The position numbers were made by a program, and so were the translations under genes. Shown here in pieces: positions 27,792 to 36,690 of a stretch of 64,000 bases of DNA (the stretch's first letter is position 1; each line of letters starts with the position of its first letter). The notes beneath the pieces are model-generated. The model saw only the letters and a program-made list of their open reading frames with translations, had not been told where the DNA came from and searched no databases. The stretch is from Parenemella sanctibonifatiensis (GTDB taxonomy: Bacteria > Actinomycetota > Actinomycetes > Propionibacteriales > Propionibacteriaceae). The stretch lies in assembly GCF_002250565.1 (NCBI RefSeq), contig NZ_NMVJ01000001.1, positions 372,001 through 436,000 of the forward strand. Direction: 5' to 3'.

Positions 27792-29774
27792 ATGAGTCAG
27801 GCGCACGCCGAGCGGACCGACATCCCGGGGCTGCTCGTCGTCCGGCTCCAACTGCGCCACGACGAGGTTGGTTGGATCAAGGACGCCTGGCACCGGACTA
27901 CCATGACTGCCGCGGGCCTGCCCGAGTTTGCCCCGGTCCAACACCGGTTGCGACAGGTCGCTGCGCGCGGCACCACCCGTGGCTTTCACGCCGTCGCCTG
28001 GGACCAACTCATCGGACTGAGTCACGGCCGGGCGTTCGCGGCCTTCGTGGACCTGCGCGAGGGCGACGGCTTCGGGCGTACGTTCTCCGTCACCTTGGAC
28101 CCGGGCACGTCGGTGTTCGTGCCGCGCGGGGTCGCCATGGCGGATCAGGTGTTGGAGGACGGCACCACATTTGGTCACCTGCTCTCCCACCACCCCACCG
28201 ACGGCGCACCCACCGCCCAGGTCCACCCCTTCGACCCCGCCCTCGACATTGCCTGGCCGCTGCCGGCGGCAAGAGCGGCGCTGAGCCGTCGCGACGACCT
28301 GCTGCCGCTGCTGAGTGAGACCACCCCAATGCCACCCCGACGCACGCTGGTGGTGGGCACCGACACCTCATTGGGCCGGGCGTTGCTGGCTGAGATGCCG
28401 GGAGCCGGCGGGATCACCGAATCGGAGCTGGCCTCTGATGATCTCGACCTGTCCGGCTGGAACACCATCATCAACGCCTACGGCGCTGTCGCCTCGGGTT
28501 GGGACCGGGATCCACTGCGGGTCGAGCACTGGAACGAAGCCGCCGCCAGGGCTCACCGCATCGCCGTCCTCGCCCAACGGCACCAGTTGCGCCTGGTCCA
28601 CGTCTCGGCCGACCCGTCATTTGAGCGGCACGCGCCCGAGCATGACGAAGCCGCAGATCTGGACCTGCGTGACCCCCACGCCGAGGCGCTGGCTGCTGGC
28701 GAACTCATCGCCACCGGCGTACCGGGCCACCTGATCATCAGGACCACCTGGGTGATGCGTGCCACCGACGGATTCCTGACCGAACTCGCCGCCGAAGCCC
28801 GACACCACGCCCCCAACGAGGTCACCGCCGCCACCGGCCGGATCACCTTTGCCGACGAGCTGGCCGCCGCCATCACTCACCTGTTGGACTCGGCAGCGCC
28901 TGCCGGCACCTACAACGTCACCGGTGAGGGACCGGTGGTGTCGTGGGCTGACATCGCCCGACGGGTCTATCTCACCCTCTGTGCTGACCCTGCCCTGATC
29001 AGCGAGAGCCACACCGGTCCACGCCAGGATCAGGCCGCCCTCACCTTGGCCCGACTTCGCGGCACCGGCTTCCGCACCGGCAACTCGTGGCTGGAACTGG
29101 ACGAACTCATGTCGGCCCAGGCCGGGCGTCGCGCCCGGACCTCACCCGCCCCCGCTCCGGCAGCGGGCGCACCGTCCCGCGTGCCAGCGCCGGTGGCTCA
29201 AGCTGCGGCCCCGGCGCCAGACCCCACCCGGCCCTACCGGGTGCTGTTCGTGTGCACCGCCAACATCTGCCGGTCCGCCTATGCCGATGTCGCGGCACGC
29301 CATCTCTCCCCCGAGGGGCTGCACTTCAGCTCGGCCGGCACCCAAGCCCTGGTCGACCAGCCGGTGGACCCACCGATGGCAGCCCATCTGGCTGTCCCCG
29401 AGACCGGCCAGCAGCATCGAGCACGTCAACTGACCCGGCACCTGGTCGACGAGGCCGATCTGGTCCTCACCATGGCCGCCGACCACCGCCGCCACATCCT
29501 CGACGACTGGCCCACAGCTGCGCCCAAGGTCTATGTCATCGGCCACGCCGCCCGGGAACTTGCCCACCTCCCCACGGAGGTGGACCTGCCGGGCGTCACC
29601 CAGCATCTGTGGACCCACCGCTCCTCCGACCCGGGCGATCAGGTGCCGGACCCCTACCGGCGCGGCCCGGAACGCGCCGCCCAAGCCGCCAGTCAGATCG
29701 ATGGCTATCTCGACACCATCACCAGCACGCTGAGCGGCCTGGCGCAGACTGGTGCGTCCACCCAGCCAAGCTGA
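27792..29774 (+). CDS. Fusion: degenerate RmlC + degenerate RmlD + LMW protein tyrosine phosphatase
   Basis: A 660-residue protein from ATG 27792 with GAGGAG upstream. Residues 1-175 resemble dTDP-4-keto-rhamnose 3,5-epimerase (RGFHA, VDLREGDGFGRTFSV, FVPRGVA, DIAWPL). The catalytic His is kept (H66), but the Lys position reads Gln72 and the Tyr position falls at G128-H129. Residues 183-440 resemble the 4-keto reductase RmlD (VVGTDTSLGRALL, TYNVTGEGPVVSWADIA), yet YxxxK reads HAEAL (296-300). Residues 482-650 are a complete LMW-PTP: VCTANICRSA with C488 and R494, and VPDPYRRG with the general-acid Asp. A Pro/Ala linker separates them. The phosphatase probably acts on the divergent BY-kinase; the front domains may be binding modules (inference). 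Confidence 0.85.
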   Translation: MSQAHAERTDIPGLLVVRLQLRHDEVGWIKDAWHRTTMTAAGLPEFAPVQHRLRQVAARGTTRGFHAVAWDQLIGLSHGRAFAAFVDLREGDGFGRTFSVTLDPGTSVFVPRGVAMADQVLEDGTTFGHLLSHHPTDGAPTAQVHPFDPALDIAWPLPAARAALSRRDDLLPLLSETTPMPPRRTLVVGTDTSLGRALLAEMPGAGGITESELASDDLDLSGWNTIINAYGAVASGWDRDPLRVEHWNEAAARAHRIAVLAQRHQLRLVHVSADPSFERHAPEHDEAADLDLRDPHAEALAAGELIATGVPGHLIIRTTWVMRATDGFLTELAAEARHHAPNEVTAATGRITFADELAAAITHLLDSAAPAGTYNVTGEGPVVSWADIARRVYLTLCADPALISESHTGPRQDQAALTLARLRGTGFRTGNSWLELDELMSAQAGRRARTSPAPAPAAGAPSRVPAPVAQAAAPAPDPTRPYRVLFVCTANICRSAYADVAARHLSPEGLHFSSAGTQALVDQPVDPPMAAHLAVPETGQQHRARQLTRHLVDEADLVLTMAADHRRHILDDWPTAAPKVYVIGHAARELAHLPTEVDLPGVTQHLWTHRSSDPGDQVPDPYRRGPERAAQAASQIDGYLDTITSTLSGLAQTGASTQPS

Positions 29775-29866
29775 GTGTGAGGTAGCGGTCGAAGGTCGCG
29801 GGTCACCTCGCCGGTGATCCGTGTAGCCTCACATCCGCAGCAACCGGATGCAGGAGGGGGACAGCC

Positions 29867-30322
29867 GTGAGCATCAGACAGTCACCGTGGGCCTCGGCGA
29901 CGGGTTTGGCCGTCCTCGCGATCGTCACGATCGTCTTGGTGGCAATGGCGCTCAATCGCACCGCGCCTCATTCGGACCCCAGCCAGATCGGCGCCACGCC
30001 GGCACCGCCGCCGGTCACCCAGCCAGCCCCGGCCAGCACGCCTGAACCGACACCGGACGACTCGGAGCAGGCCCCACGCAACGACGAGTCCCCGGGCAAC
30101 GATGAGACTCCCAGCGACGACCGGACTCCGGGGAACTCGGAGAGCCCCGGCCCTGGTTCGTCGAGCAGCCCCCGCCCTTCGACTGAGGGCAATCCCAGCC
30201 CGGGCCGCGAGAGCGTGCTCGAACCGGGCGGCTTCTGCGGCACCCTCGGCTCCCGGATGCGGTACGCCGGGGAGTACTACTTCTGCGTCGACTGGGAATG
30301 GGTCCACGAGGACGACGCCTGA
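29867..30322 (+). CDS. Membrane-anchored Pro/Ser/Glu-rich protein, unknown
   Basis: A 151-residue protein from GTG 29867 behind a strong GGAGGGGGAC site. One N-terminal membrane segment (GLAVLAIVTIVLVAMAL) is followed by about 80 residues rich in Pro, Ser, Glu, Asp and Asn with repeated SPGN/TPGN-like motifs, then a compact tail with two cysteines (GGFCGTLGSRMRYAGEYYFC). The tail could form a small extracellular disulfide-linked domain. No family recognised. Confidence 0.7.
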   Translation: MSIRQSPWASATGLAVLAIVTIVLVAMALNRTAPHSDPSQIGATPAPPPVTQPAPASTPEPTPDDSEQAPRNDESPGNDETPSDDRTPGNSESPGPGSSSSPRPSTEGNPSPGRESVLEPGGFCGTLGSRMRYAGEYYFCVDWEWVHEDDA

Positions 30323-30358
30323 CCCGTCGAGGCCTGACCCCAAGCGGGCCGGCCCCGA

Positions 30359-31519
30359 TCAGTCGGGCCAGCGCGGCGTGTCCGGCTTGGGGCGCAGCAG
30401 TGTCTCGCGATCGAACCAGTTCCCGTCGGCCATCGTCGGCTTCGGCGCCGGCGCATCCTCATCCACCGGATCCGGATTGGCCATCGCGGCCTCATGGTCG
30501 GCACGGTTCTTGGTCATCGCTGCCCGGTCAAAGACGTATGGCGCACCCTGACTGGGGGCGCTGCGCGGGGCCTCCGGTTCGCTGACCGGGTCGTTGGTCT
30601 CCGGGGTCGGGTCCGGCCGAGCGGGAGCCGCCGGATGCGCGGTGCCCGCGTCGGTGGCCGATCCCTCAGCAGCCGGCTCGGCGGTGTCTTTGCGCAGCGA
30701 CGGTCCAGCCGGGACCACCCAGGCATCGGGGTCCTCGGGCTCGGACCGGTTCTGCCAGTCGGGCCACTGCCGGCGCAGGAACCGCAGCGCGACAAGAGCA
30801 CCGATCGCACATACCAGCAAGATCGCTTCGACGGCGATGATGTCGAGGCCGAAGTAGACGCCCAGGCCCGCGCCCAGGTTGGCGACGAAGTGCGCCAGCA
30901 CCGCCAAGCCCCAGCCCAGCTTCTCGCGGCCCTTGATCAAGCCCCACATCACCAGGGCAGAGAAGGCGAGGTGGAGGCACAGCGCAAAAATCCGTTCCAG
31001 ACCACCGGCAAACGCCATGAAAGGCGACATCGCCGCGAACTGGGCCAGCACCTCCTGCTGACGTTCGGGCGGCAGCGCTGCCAGCACCTGGTCGGCGGTG
31101 CCACCGTCGATCGCGAGCGCCACCATCAGGTTGTTGATCGCGGCCAGTCCGACGATGACCAGCATCTCCAGCCCGGCGTGGCCCCAACCGAACGCGATCG
31201 CGTCCTTGAAGCGACGTTCCTTGGCCATCAGGTACTTCATCGCGATCCAGCGCCCGGTCTCCTCGAAGAGACCAGCAGTCAGGGCCGCGATCACCACGCC
31301 GGTGACGCCGACCATGACCGCACCCAGCGGTGTCGCACCTATCGCCGACATCAGCGGCATGCGGACGATCAGCTGGCTGACGAAGAAGCACAGCATGCCG
31401 ATGAAGAAGACCTTGGCGATGCGCCACTTGCGCAGCTGCATGACGATCAGCCCCGCCCAGGGCAGCAGCAGTGCAACGACCGCAGTGAAAAACAGGCCCC
31501 ACATGACCATCAGTGGCAT
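30359..31519 (-). CDS. YhfC-family intramembrane metalloprotease-like protein
   Basis: Eight or so membrane helices in the first 250 residues, then a hydrophilic tail of about 130 residues. Putative metal and catalytic residues match the YhfC (PrsW-related) pattern: LFEETGRW, GWGHAGLEML, LHLAFSALVMWGL and LAHFVANLG. The tail ends NWFDRETLLRPKPDTPRW, a short motif of unknown meaning. Start: ATG 31519 with TGGAG 8-9 bp upstream (386 residues) is preferred over TTG 31549. Substrate unknown. It lies 56 bp beyond the small membrane protein on the same strand. Confidence 0.82.
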   Translation of the reverse strand: MPLMVMWGLFFTAVVALLLPWAGLIVMQLRKWRIAKVFFIGMLCFFVSQLIVRMPLMSAIGATPLGAVMVGVTGVVIAALTAGLFEETGRWIAMKYLMAKERRFKDAIAFGWGHAGLEMLVIVGLAAINNLMVALAIDGGTADQVLAALPPERQQEVLAQFAAMSPFMAFAGGLERIFALCLHLAFSALVMWGLIKGREKLGWGLAVLAHFVANLGAGLGVYFGLDIIAVEAILLVCAIGALVALRFLRRQWPDWQNRSEPEDPDAWVVPAGPSLRKDTAEPAAEGSATDAGTAHPAAPARPDPTPETNDPVSEPEAPRSAPSQGAPYVFDRAAMTKNRADHEAAMANPDPVDEDAPAPKPTMADGNWFDRETLLRPKPDTPRWPD

Positions 31520-31575
31520 GAACGTGACTCCAGCAACCTCGCCCGACAAGTGCGCTCAGGCTAGCAGCGGGCGCG

Positions 31576-31953
31576 TCATTCAGTCCGGGAGTCGGCCTCG
31601 CCCTCGGCGGTCGGAGCCGAGTCAGCCGCCGGCTCCGGATCCTGGGTCGTCGGCTCCGGATCCTGGGTCGGCTGCTCCGGATCCTGGGTCGGCTGCTCGG
31701 GATGGTCGGTCGGCTCCGTCTTGGCCTGCTCGGCCTTGGCCTGCTGAGCCTGCGCGTACCGAACCTCGTCCCGCCGCGGCAGGTCCACCCGCTTGGTGGC
31801 CCGCTTCATGAACTGGTAGCCGACCAACAACAGCACCAGCAGTCCGACGATCAGGAACAACGGCAGCAGACCAGCCACCACATCTTCTGGCTCCGGCGGC
31901 GCCACAGGTGTCGCCTGAAGCACGGTGAAGAACAAACCGATCATGGCCGTCAT
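31576..31953 (-). CDS. Small membrane protein with DPExxTQ repeats, mca neighbour
   Basis: A 125-residue protein from ATG 31953 with one membrane helix (LLPLFLIVGLLVLLLVGYQFM), a basic stretch (KRATKRVDLPRRDEVRY) and an acidic tail built on a 7-residue repeat (DPEQPTQ/DPEPTTQ). A small membrane protein occupies the same place downstream of mca in mycobacteria, so positional homology is likely although sequence similarity cannot be measured here. Tail length is expected to vary between strains because the repeat is encoded by a 21-bp tandem array. Confidence 0.75.
   Translation of the reverse strand: MTAMIGLFFTVLQATPVAPPEPEDVVAGLLPLFLIVGLLVLLLVGYQFMKRATKRVDLPRRDEVRYAQAQQAKAEQAKTEPTDHPEQPTQDPEQPTQDPEPTTQDPEPAADSAPTAEGEADSRTE
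31633..31691. repeat. 21-bp tandem repeat within coding sequence
   Basis: The 17-mer ctccggatcctgggtcg occurs at 31633, 31654 and 31675, i.e. three units at a 21-bp period, encoding the DPExxTQ repeat of the small membrane protein on the minus strand. Confidence 0.9.
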
Positions 31954-31998
31954 GCTAGTCCTGTCAGCCCGACCGACAGGACACCCGACAGAGAGGGC

Positions 31999-32910
31999 TC
32001 AGCTGGCCCGCGACGCGGCCTCGACCGCGATGCCGGTGAACAAGTCGTCCTCGGGTCCGATCTCGCCGACCTCACTGCGGACCAGTTCGTACTCCTCGGT
32101 CGGCCAGGCTTCCTGTTGCACCTCCAGCGGCACCGCGAAGAAGAAGCCGTTCGGGTCGATCTGGGTGGCGTGGGCCAGCAGGGCCCGGTCGCGGGTTTCG
32201 AAGTAGTCGCCGCACTCGACATGGCAGGTGGCCCGGTCCCGGCGGTCGTCGGGGAAGTTGGCCAGCCGTTCGGCGTACGGGGACTCCAGACCCCGCGCGG
32301 TCATGGCCTGGTCGAGGGCCTCGAAGCGGGCCTTGCTGAATCCTGCGTGGTAGTAGACCTTCTGCACCTGCCAGGCCGGGCCGTGCTCGGGCCACGCCTC
32401 CGGGTCGGCGGCCGCGTCGACGGCAGCCATCGAGATCCTGTGACACATGATGTGGTCGGGGTGCGGGTAGCCACCGTTCTCGTCGTAGGTGGTGAGCACG
32501 TGCGGTCGGAACTCGCGGATCGCCTTCACCAGCCGACCGGCCGCCTCGTCGACGTCCTCCAACGCGAAACAGCCCTCGGGCAGCGGCGGCAGCGGGTCAC
32601 CCTCGGGCAGGCCGGAATCGACCCAGCCCAGCGCCACATGGTCCACGCCCAGGATGGCGCGGGCCGCAGCCATCTCGTCGGCGCGGATCCGGGTGATGTT
32701 GGCCAACACGTCGGGCCGGTCCATCGCCGGGTTGAGGATCGAGCCACGTTCCCCGCCGGTGCAGGTCGCGACCAGCACCTCGACGCCCTGCTCGACATAC
32801 ATCGCAGTGCTCGCGGCTCCCTTGCTCGACTCGTCGTCGGGGTGGGCGTGCACATGCATCAGTCGCAGCGGATCGCCGGCGGCATCGGTACGCCGGGGGG
32901 ACACAGACAT
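31999..32910 (-). CDS. mca: Mycothiol S-conjugate amidase
   Basis: A 303-residue LmbE/PIG-L-type zinc hydrolase from ATG 32910. It cleaves mycothiol S-conjugates to a mercapturic acid and GlcN-Ins, a detoxification step. Zinc and catalytic motifs are clear: HVHAHPDDESSKGA and GGYPHPDHIMCHR. GGERGSILNP and LGWVDSGLPEGDPLPPLP are typical of Mca, distinguishing it from the deacetylase MshB. The final GIAVEAASRAS is also characteristic. Divergent from the DUF4307 gene and upstream of the small membrane protein, as in other actinobacteria. Confidence 0.93.
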   Translation of the reverse strand: MSVSPRRTDAAGDPLRLMHVHAHPDDESSKGAASTAMYVEQGVEVLVATCTGGERGSILNPAMDRPDVLANITRIRADEMAAARAILGVDHVALGWVDSGLPEGDPLPPLPEGCFALEDVDEAAGRLVKAIREFRPHVLTTYDENGGYPHPDHIMCHRISMAAVDAAADPEAWPEHGPAWQVQKVYYHAGFSKARFEALDQAMTARGLESPYAERLANFPDDRRDRATCHVECGDYFETRDRALLAHATQIDPNGFFFAVPLEVQQEAWPTEEYELVRSEVGEIGPEDDLFTGIAVEAASRAS

Positions 32911-33060
32911 GTCGACCTGCCTTCGCTGGTGGATGAACTCGGGTGGCGGATGAATCAGGGTGCGTCGGTGTGCGGCCGGAGGCCTGCGACAGCCCGCAAC
33001 AGCCGCCCAGAACTGTAGTCCATCGCCGCAATCGTGCGATCCGGCTTGAGGTGCGCGAAC

Positions 33061-33540
33061 ATGGGCGACAATGGGACGGTGAGCAGCACCGAGGACACCG
33101 CATCAACTCTCGACACCACTGGGGTCCACGCACCCTCGGCCCAGGACCCTGAGGTCCAGCAGAGACTGGAGCGTCGCTATCCGCCGGACCGGATCTCCCG
33201 TCCGGTCAAGATCACTGCCACGGTGGCCTTCGCCGCGATCGCGCTGGCCTGGTTGGTGTGGGCGGCGCTGTTTCACTCCAACCCGCCGGTCGGCGCCCAG
33301 GTCAGTGAGTTTGCCGTGGTCGACGCCGGAGAGATCACCGCCACCTTGGTGGTGGACCGTCCCGACCCGTCGGTGGCCGTCACCTGCCAGGTGTATGCGG
33401 AGGCGGTGGACTACGAACGCGTCGGCGAGAAGGTCGTCCACGTCGGCCCCGGCACCGAGACCGTGGAACGCATCACCGTGTCGGTGCGGACCTTCCGTGA
33501 GGCCGCCTCGGTCGGCACCACCGGTTGCACCGTCGACTGA
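33061..33540 (+). CDS. DUF4307 membrane protein
   Basis: A 159-residue protein with one membrane segment (ITATVAFAAIALAWLVWAALF) after an acidic N-terminus containing LERRYPPDRISRP, and an extracytoplasmic domain with TCQVYAEAVDYERVGEKVV and TVSVRTFREAASVGTTGC. These are features of the DUF4307 family found next to greA and mca in actinobacteria. ATG 33061 is preferred because GAGG lies 8 bp upstream; GTG 33034 and GTG 33079 are alternatives. Function unknown. Confidence 0.82.
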   Translation: MGDNGTVSSTEDTASTLDTTGVHAPSAQDPEVQQRLERRYPPDRISRPVKITATVAFAAIALAWLVWAALFHSNPPVGAQVSEFAVVDAGEITATLVVDRPDPSVAVTCQVYAEAVDYERVGEKVVHVGPGTETVERITVSVRTFREAASVGTTGCTVD

Positions 33541-33594
33541 GCCCGAATCGCCCTAATCCGTTGGAAAAATGGGGCCTTCTGCTAAGCTCTCCCG

Positions 33595-34107
33595 ATGGCT
33601 GAAACCATCGATACCCACGACACGGTGTGGCTGACGCAAGAAGCGTTCGACAAGCTCACCGCCGAATTGGCCCACCTCGAGGGCCCCGGGCGTACCGAGA
33701 TCGCTAACAAGATCGCGGCTGCCCGCGAAGAGGGCGACCTCAAGGAGAACGGCGGCTACCACGCCGCCCGCGAGGAGCAGGGCCAGAACGAGGCCCGGAT
33801 CCAGATCCTCAAGGACAAGCTGCAGCGCGCCAAGGTTGGCGAGAGCGCAGCCAAGTCCGACACCGCCGAGCCGGGCACCCTGGTGACCGTGGCCTACGAC
33901 GGTGACACCGACGACACCGACACCTTCCTGCTCGGCTCCCGTGACGTGCTGGGCCTGGACGACTCGGTCGACGTGCAGGTGTTTTCCCCGCAGTCCCCGC
34001 TGGGAGCGGCGGTGGTCGGCCAGAAGCTCGGCGCCGAGGTCAGCTACGACGCACCCAACGGCAAGCCGATCGCGGTGACCATCACCAAGCTGGAGCCCTG
34101 GACCTGA
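33595..34107 (+). CDS. greA: Transcript cleavage factor GreA
   Basis: A 170-residue protein from ATG 33595. GreA enters the RNA polymerase secondary channel and stimulates cleavage of backtracked RNA. The coiled-coil part has VWLTQEAFDKLTAELAHLEG and REEGDLKENGGYHAAREEQG, whose acidic DLKEN..Y tip is the catalytic signature. The C-terminal FKBP-like domain includes FLLGSRD and SPLGAAVVGQKLG. A strong terminator follows at 34125-34182. Confidence 0.95.
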   Translation: MAETIDTHDTVWLTQEAFDKLTAELAHLEGPGRTEIANKIAAAREEGDLKENGGYHAAREEQGQNEARIQILKDKLQRAKVGESAAKSDTAEPGTLVTVAYDGDTDDTDTFLLGSRDVLGLDDSVDVQVFSPQSPLGAAVVGQKLGAEVSYDAPNGKPIAVTITKLEPWT

Positions 34108-34124
34108 CCGAATCCTTCCTTCGG

Positions 34125-34182
34125 CCATACGACAGCCGCACCGGTGAACTTCGCCGGTGCGGCTGTTACGTATGGGCCTTTT
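34125..34182 (+). terminator. Rho-independent terminator after greA
   Basis: acagccgcaccgg at 34132-34144 pairs exactly with ccggtgcggctgt at 34154-34166 around a 9-base loop. The stem extends outward through ccatacg (34125-34131) and cgtatgg (34169-34175), followed by gcctttt. It probably serves greA and may also work for the convergent gene ending at 34206. Confidence 0.88.
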
Positions 34183-34205
34183 GTGCGAGGCGCGACTGAC
34201 AGGGG

Positions 34206-35288
34206 TCAGTCCTGGTTGCCGACCTTGATCTGGGCATACCCCATGACCACCGACACATCCAGGCGCGCGGCACCGTTGCCCATCACGACCTCGTCACCGG
34301 AGCCGGAGTGCTGACCCGACCAGGCGATCCGGCCCAGCTGAGTGTCGGCGTGCACGGTCACGTTGGAGCCCTCGGCCAGGCGTACGATCAGCGACCCCGA
34401 CTCGCACCGGATCCGGTTGCGGCCGGTGCGGATCCGCCCCTCGACAGTCACCTGACCGGCCTGCACCAGCAGGTTGTCCAACTCGTTGACGTCCTGCAGG
34501 TGAGCGCCTGAGGCGGTCACCCGGACGGTGCCCAGCGCCGGCATCGACTGGGTCGACAAGCTGCCGGCAATCAACTCCACATCGGCCAGCAGGCCCGGGT
34601 TGACGCGCACGATCAGCTCCTTGCCGAGCCCCATCGACTTGATGTCGTCGAAGCTGCCCGGCAGCTTCGGCAGCCCCAACAGACCCCGCTCCGGCTTCTC
34701 GTCCCCATCGCTGGTGACCTCGATGACCGCACCGTTGCGCCGCAGCACGTGCGGACCCTCCACCTCGACCGCGGCGACCTTCGCATCGCCGACCACGCGC
34801 AGCCGACGCCCCACCACGCGTACCGAAACCCGCTCGACCTCGGCATCATCGTGCTTGCTGAAGTCCTCCTCGGCTTCGGTCGCCGACTTGGCCTCGGGTT
34901 CCGGTTCCGCCTTGGTTTCGGCAGTCTTCTCCTCTTGGGCAGGCTCGCTGCGGAAGCTCTCCCGGCTGTACGCCCGCCAGTCGCCGTTGCTGCGCCAGTC
35001 GGTGGGCTTGTCGCCGGTCTTCTCGGTCGACTTCTCCCCTGCCTGCGCCGCATCCGTATCTGCGGCAGCGGTGTCCTCGGGCTCGACATGCTCGGCCACG
35101 TCCTCGACCTGATCGACCGTCTCAGCCTCGGTCCGACCGCCGCCCGGCTTCACTCTGCGGGCGCCAGCGGCATCCACCGGATCATCGGCCTGACGGAGCT
35201 GCTGGATGCGTCGCTGGGCCTCGGCTGCGTCAATACGTCCGGCGGCGAGATCGTTGAGGATGGGGGTGAGATCGGGCGCGTCAGTCAT
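34206..35288 (-). CDS. DUF4097-like beta-repeat protein with SHOCT-like N-terminus
   Basis: A 360-residue protein from ATG 35288. It opens with LTPILNDLAAGRIDAAEAQRRI, a short helical module like those at the N-terminus of DUF4097 and SHOCT-type proteins. Residues 45-145 are acidic and low complexity, and the C-terminal 200 residues form regular beta repeats (VSVRVVGRRLRVVGD, VEVEGPHVLRRNG, VTVEGRIRTGRNRIRC, RLDVSVVMGYAQIKVG). No membrane segment. Function unknown; the family occurs with envelope-stress genes. Confidence 0.65.
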   Translation of the reverse strand: MTDAPDLTPILNDLAAGRIDAAEAQRRIQQLRQADDPVDAAGARRVKPGGGRTEAETVDQVEDVAEHVEPEDTAAADTDAAQAGEKSTEKTGDKPTDWRSNGDWRAYSRESFRSEPAQEEKTAETKAEPEPEAKSATEAEEDFSKHDDAEVERVSVRVVGRRLRVVGDAKVAAVEVEGPHVLRRNGAVIEVTSDGDEKPERGLLGLPKLPGSFDDIKSMGLGKELIVRVNPGLLADVELIAGSLSTQSMPALGTVRVTASGAHLQDVNELDNLLVQAGQVTVEGRIRTGRNRIRCESGSLIVRLAEGSNVTVHADTQLGRIAWSGQHSGSGDEVVMGNGAARLDVSVVMGYAQIKVGNQD

Positions 35289-35361
35289 GGGTCCGAGCCT
35301 AGTCCGATGTGCGGTCGAGTGATCACCCCGGAGTCTGAATTCTTCGGACTAGGGTGGGGCC

Positions 35362-36690
35362 GTGAACCGACTGGCGAGGTGGTGGCGTGACCGCAGGCAG
35401 GGATCAGCCACTCTCCCCCGCGACGTCTACGTGTTGGCGATCGTCGCCTTCTTGGTGATGGTCGGCTTCGGGGTCGTAGTGCCAGTGCTGCCGCCCTTCG
35501 TACAAAGCTTCGGCGGCGACAACCTGGCCGTCGGATTCGCGGTGTCGAGCTTCGCGCTGATGCGGCTGCTGACCAGCCCTTGGGTGCCCAAGGTGGTGTC
35601 CGCACTCGGCGCCCGCAGCACCTTGGGCATCGGCATGTTCATCGTCGCTGCTTCCAGTGCGCTGGTCGGCTTCGCCGCCAACTACCCCCAGCTGGTCGTC
35701 TTTCGGGCGATGGGCGGCATCGGGTCGGCGATGTTCACGGTGTCGGCGATGGTGCTGCTGGTCAACGCAAGCCCGGCCAACCGCAGGGGTCGCACCATGA
35801 GTCTCTATCAGGGCGGCTTCCTGCTCGGCGGCATGGCCGGGCCCGCCGTCGGTGGGCTGTTGGCGCAGATCTCGCTGACCGCCCCGTTCTTCTTCTACGC
35901 CGGCACCCTCACCGCCGCCGGCGTGGTCGCCCTGGTGCTCATCCGCCCGACCGACGCCACCTCTGCCAAGCGCGACACCACGGTGGTGCCGCTGCGGACC
36001 CTGCTGCGCGACTCCCGCTATCAGGCCGCATGTGTGGCCGGCTTCGCCAACGGCTGGTCCAGCATGGGCGTACGCAACTCGCTCATCCCGATCTTCGTGG
36101 TCTCCACCCTGATGCTGGAACCAGCCTGGACCGGCTACGCCTTCGCCATCGCCGCCGTGGTGCAGACCATCACCCTGACCCAGGCCGGCAAGTGGAGCGA
36201 CACCTTGGGGCGTCGTCCGGTCATGATCGCCGGCGGTCTGATCGCGGCTGGCGCGATGATGGCGGTGCCTTTTGTTGGCAGCTACTGGCTGCTGGTGGTG
36301 GTGCTGTGCTTCTACGGCATCGCCGCTGCCCTGCAGGGCACCGCGCCGGCCGCGCTCGTCGGCGACATTGCCGGCGGTCGCAGCGGCCCGCCGTTTGCGC
36401 TGTGGTCGATGACGGTCGACTTCGGGAGCATCCTCGGTCCGCTGGCAGCCGGTTGGCTGGCTGACCACACCAGCCTCTACGCGGCCTACGGGATCAGCGC
36501 CGCCTTCCTCGCCCTGGGCGCGCTGATGGCGATCCGGATGCCCGGTGGTCGGCCCATCGACGAGGATGCTGACACCCCAGCCCCTACCAGGAGCAGAACC
36601 GATGACCGCCCAACCCCTGACCGAACTGATCGCCCCCGACTGGGCCGAAGCGTTGGCCCCGGTGGCACCCGTGGTCGCCTCGATGGGTGA
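35362..36690 (+). CDS. MFS transporter
   Basis: A 442-residue protein from GTG 35362 with 12 predicted helices. Motif-A-like loops occur after helix 2 and in the second half ([17 protein letters not shown]). [14 protein letters not shown] and [12 protein letters not shown] fit the drug:H+ antiporter (DHA1) branch. Substrate unknown. The last 30 residues are hydrophilic, rich in Arg, Pro and Asp, and are encoded in the 89 bp that overlap the start of ung in another frame, so the natural C-terminus may originally have been shorter. Confidence 0.85.
   Translation: MNRLARWWRDRRQGSATLPRDVYVLAIVAFLVMVGFGVVVPVLPPFVQSFGGDNLAVGFAVSSFALMRLLTSPWVPKVVSALGARSTLGIGMFIVAASSALVGFAANYPQLVVFRAMGGIGSAMFTVSAMVLLVNASPANRRGRTMSLYQGGFLLGGMAGPAVGGLLAQISLTAPFFFYAGTLTAAGVVALVLIRPTDATSAKRDTTVVPLRTLLRDSRYQAACVAGFANGWSSMGVRNSLIPIFVVSTLMLEPAWTGYAFAIAAVVQTITLTQAGKWSDTLGRRPVMIAGGLIAAGAMMAVPFVGSYWLLVVVLCFYGIAAALQGTAPAALVGDIAGGRSGPPFALWSMTVDFGSILGPLAAGWLADHTSLYAAYGISAAFLALGALMAIRMPGGRPIDEDADTPAPTRSRTDDRPTPDRTDRPRLGRSVGPGGTRGRLDG

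Noticed and set aside
31630-31700. Regularly spaced repeats suggesting a CRISPR-like array
   Set aside because: The 21-bp units are directly tandem, without spacers, and encode a peptide repeat inside a gene.
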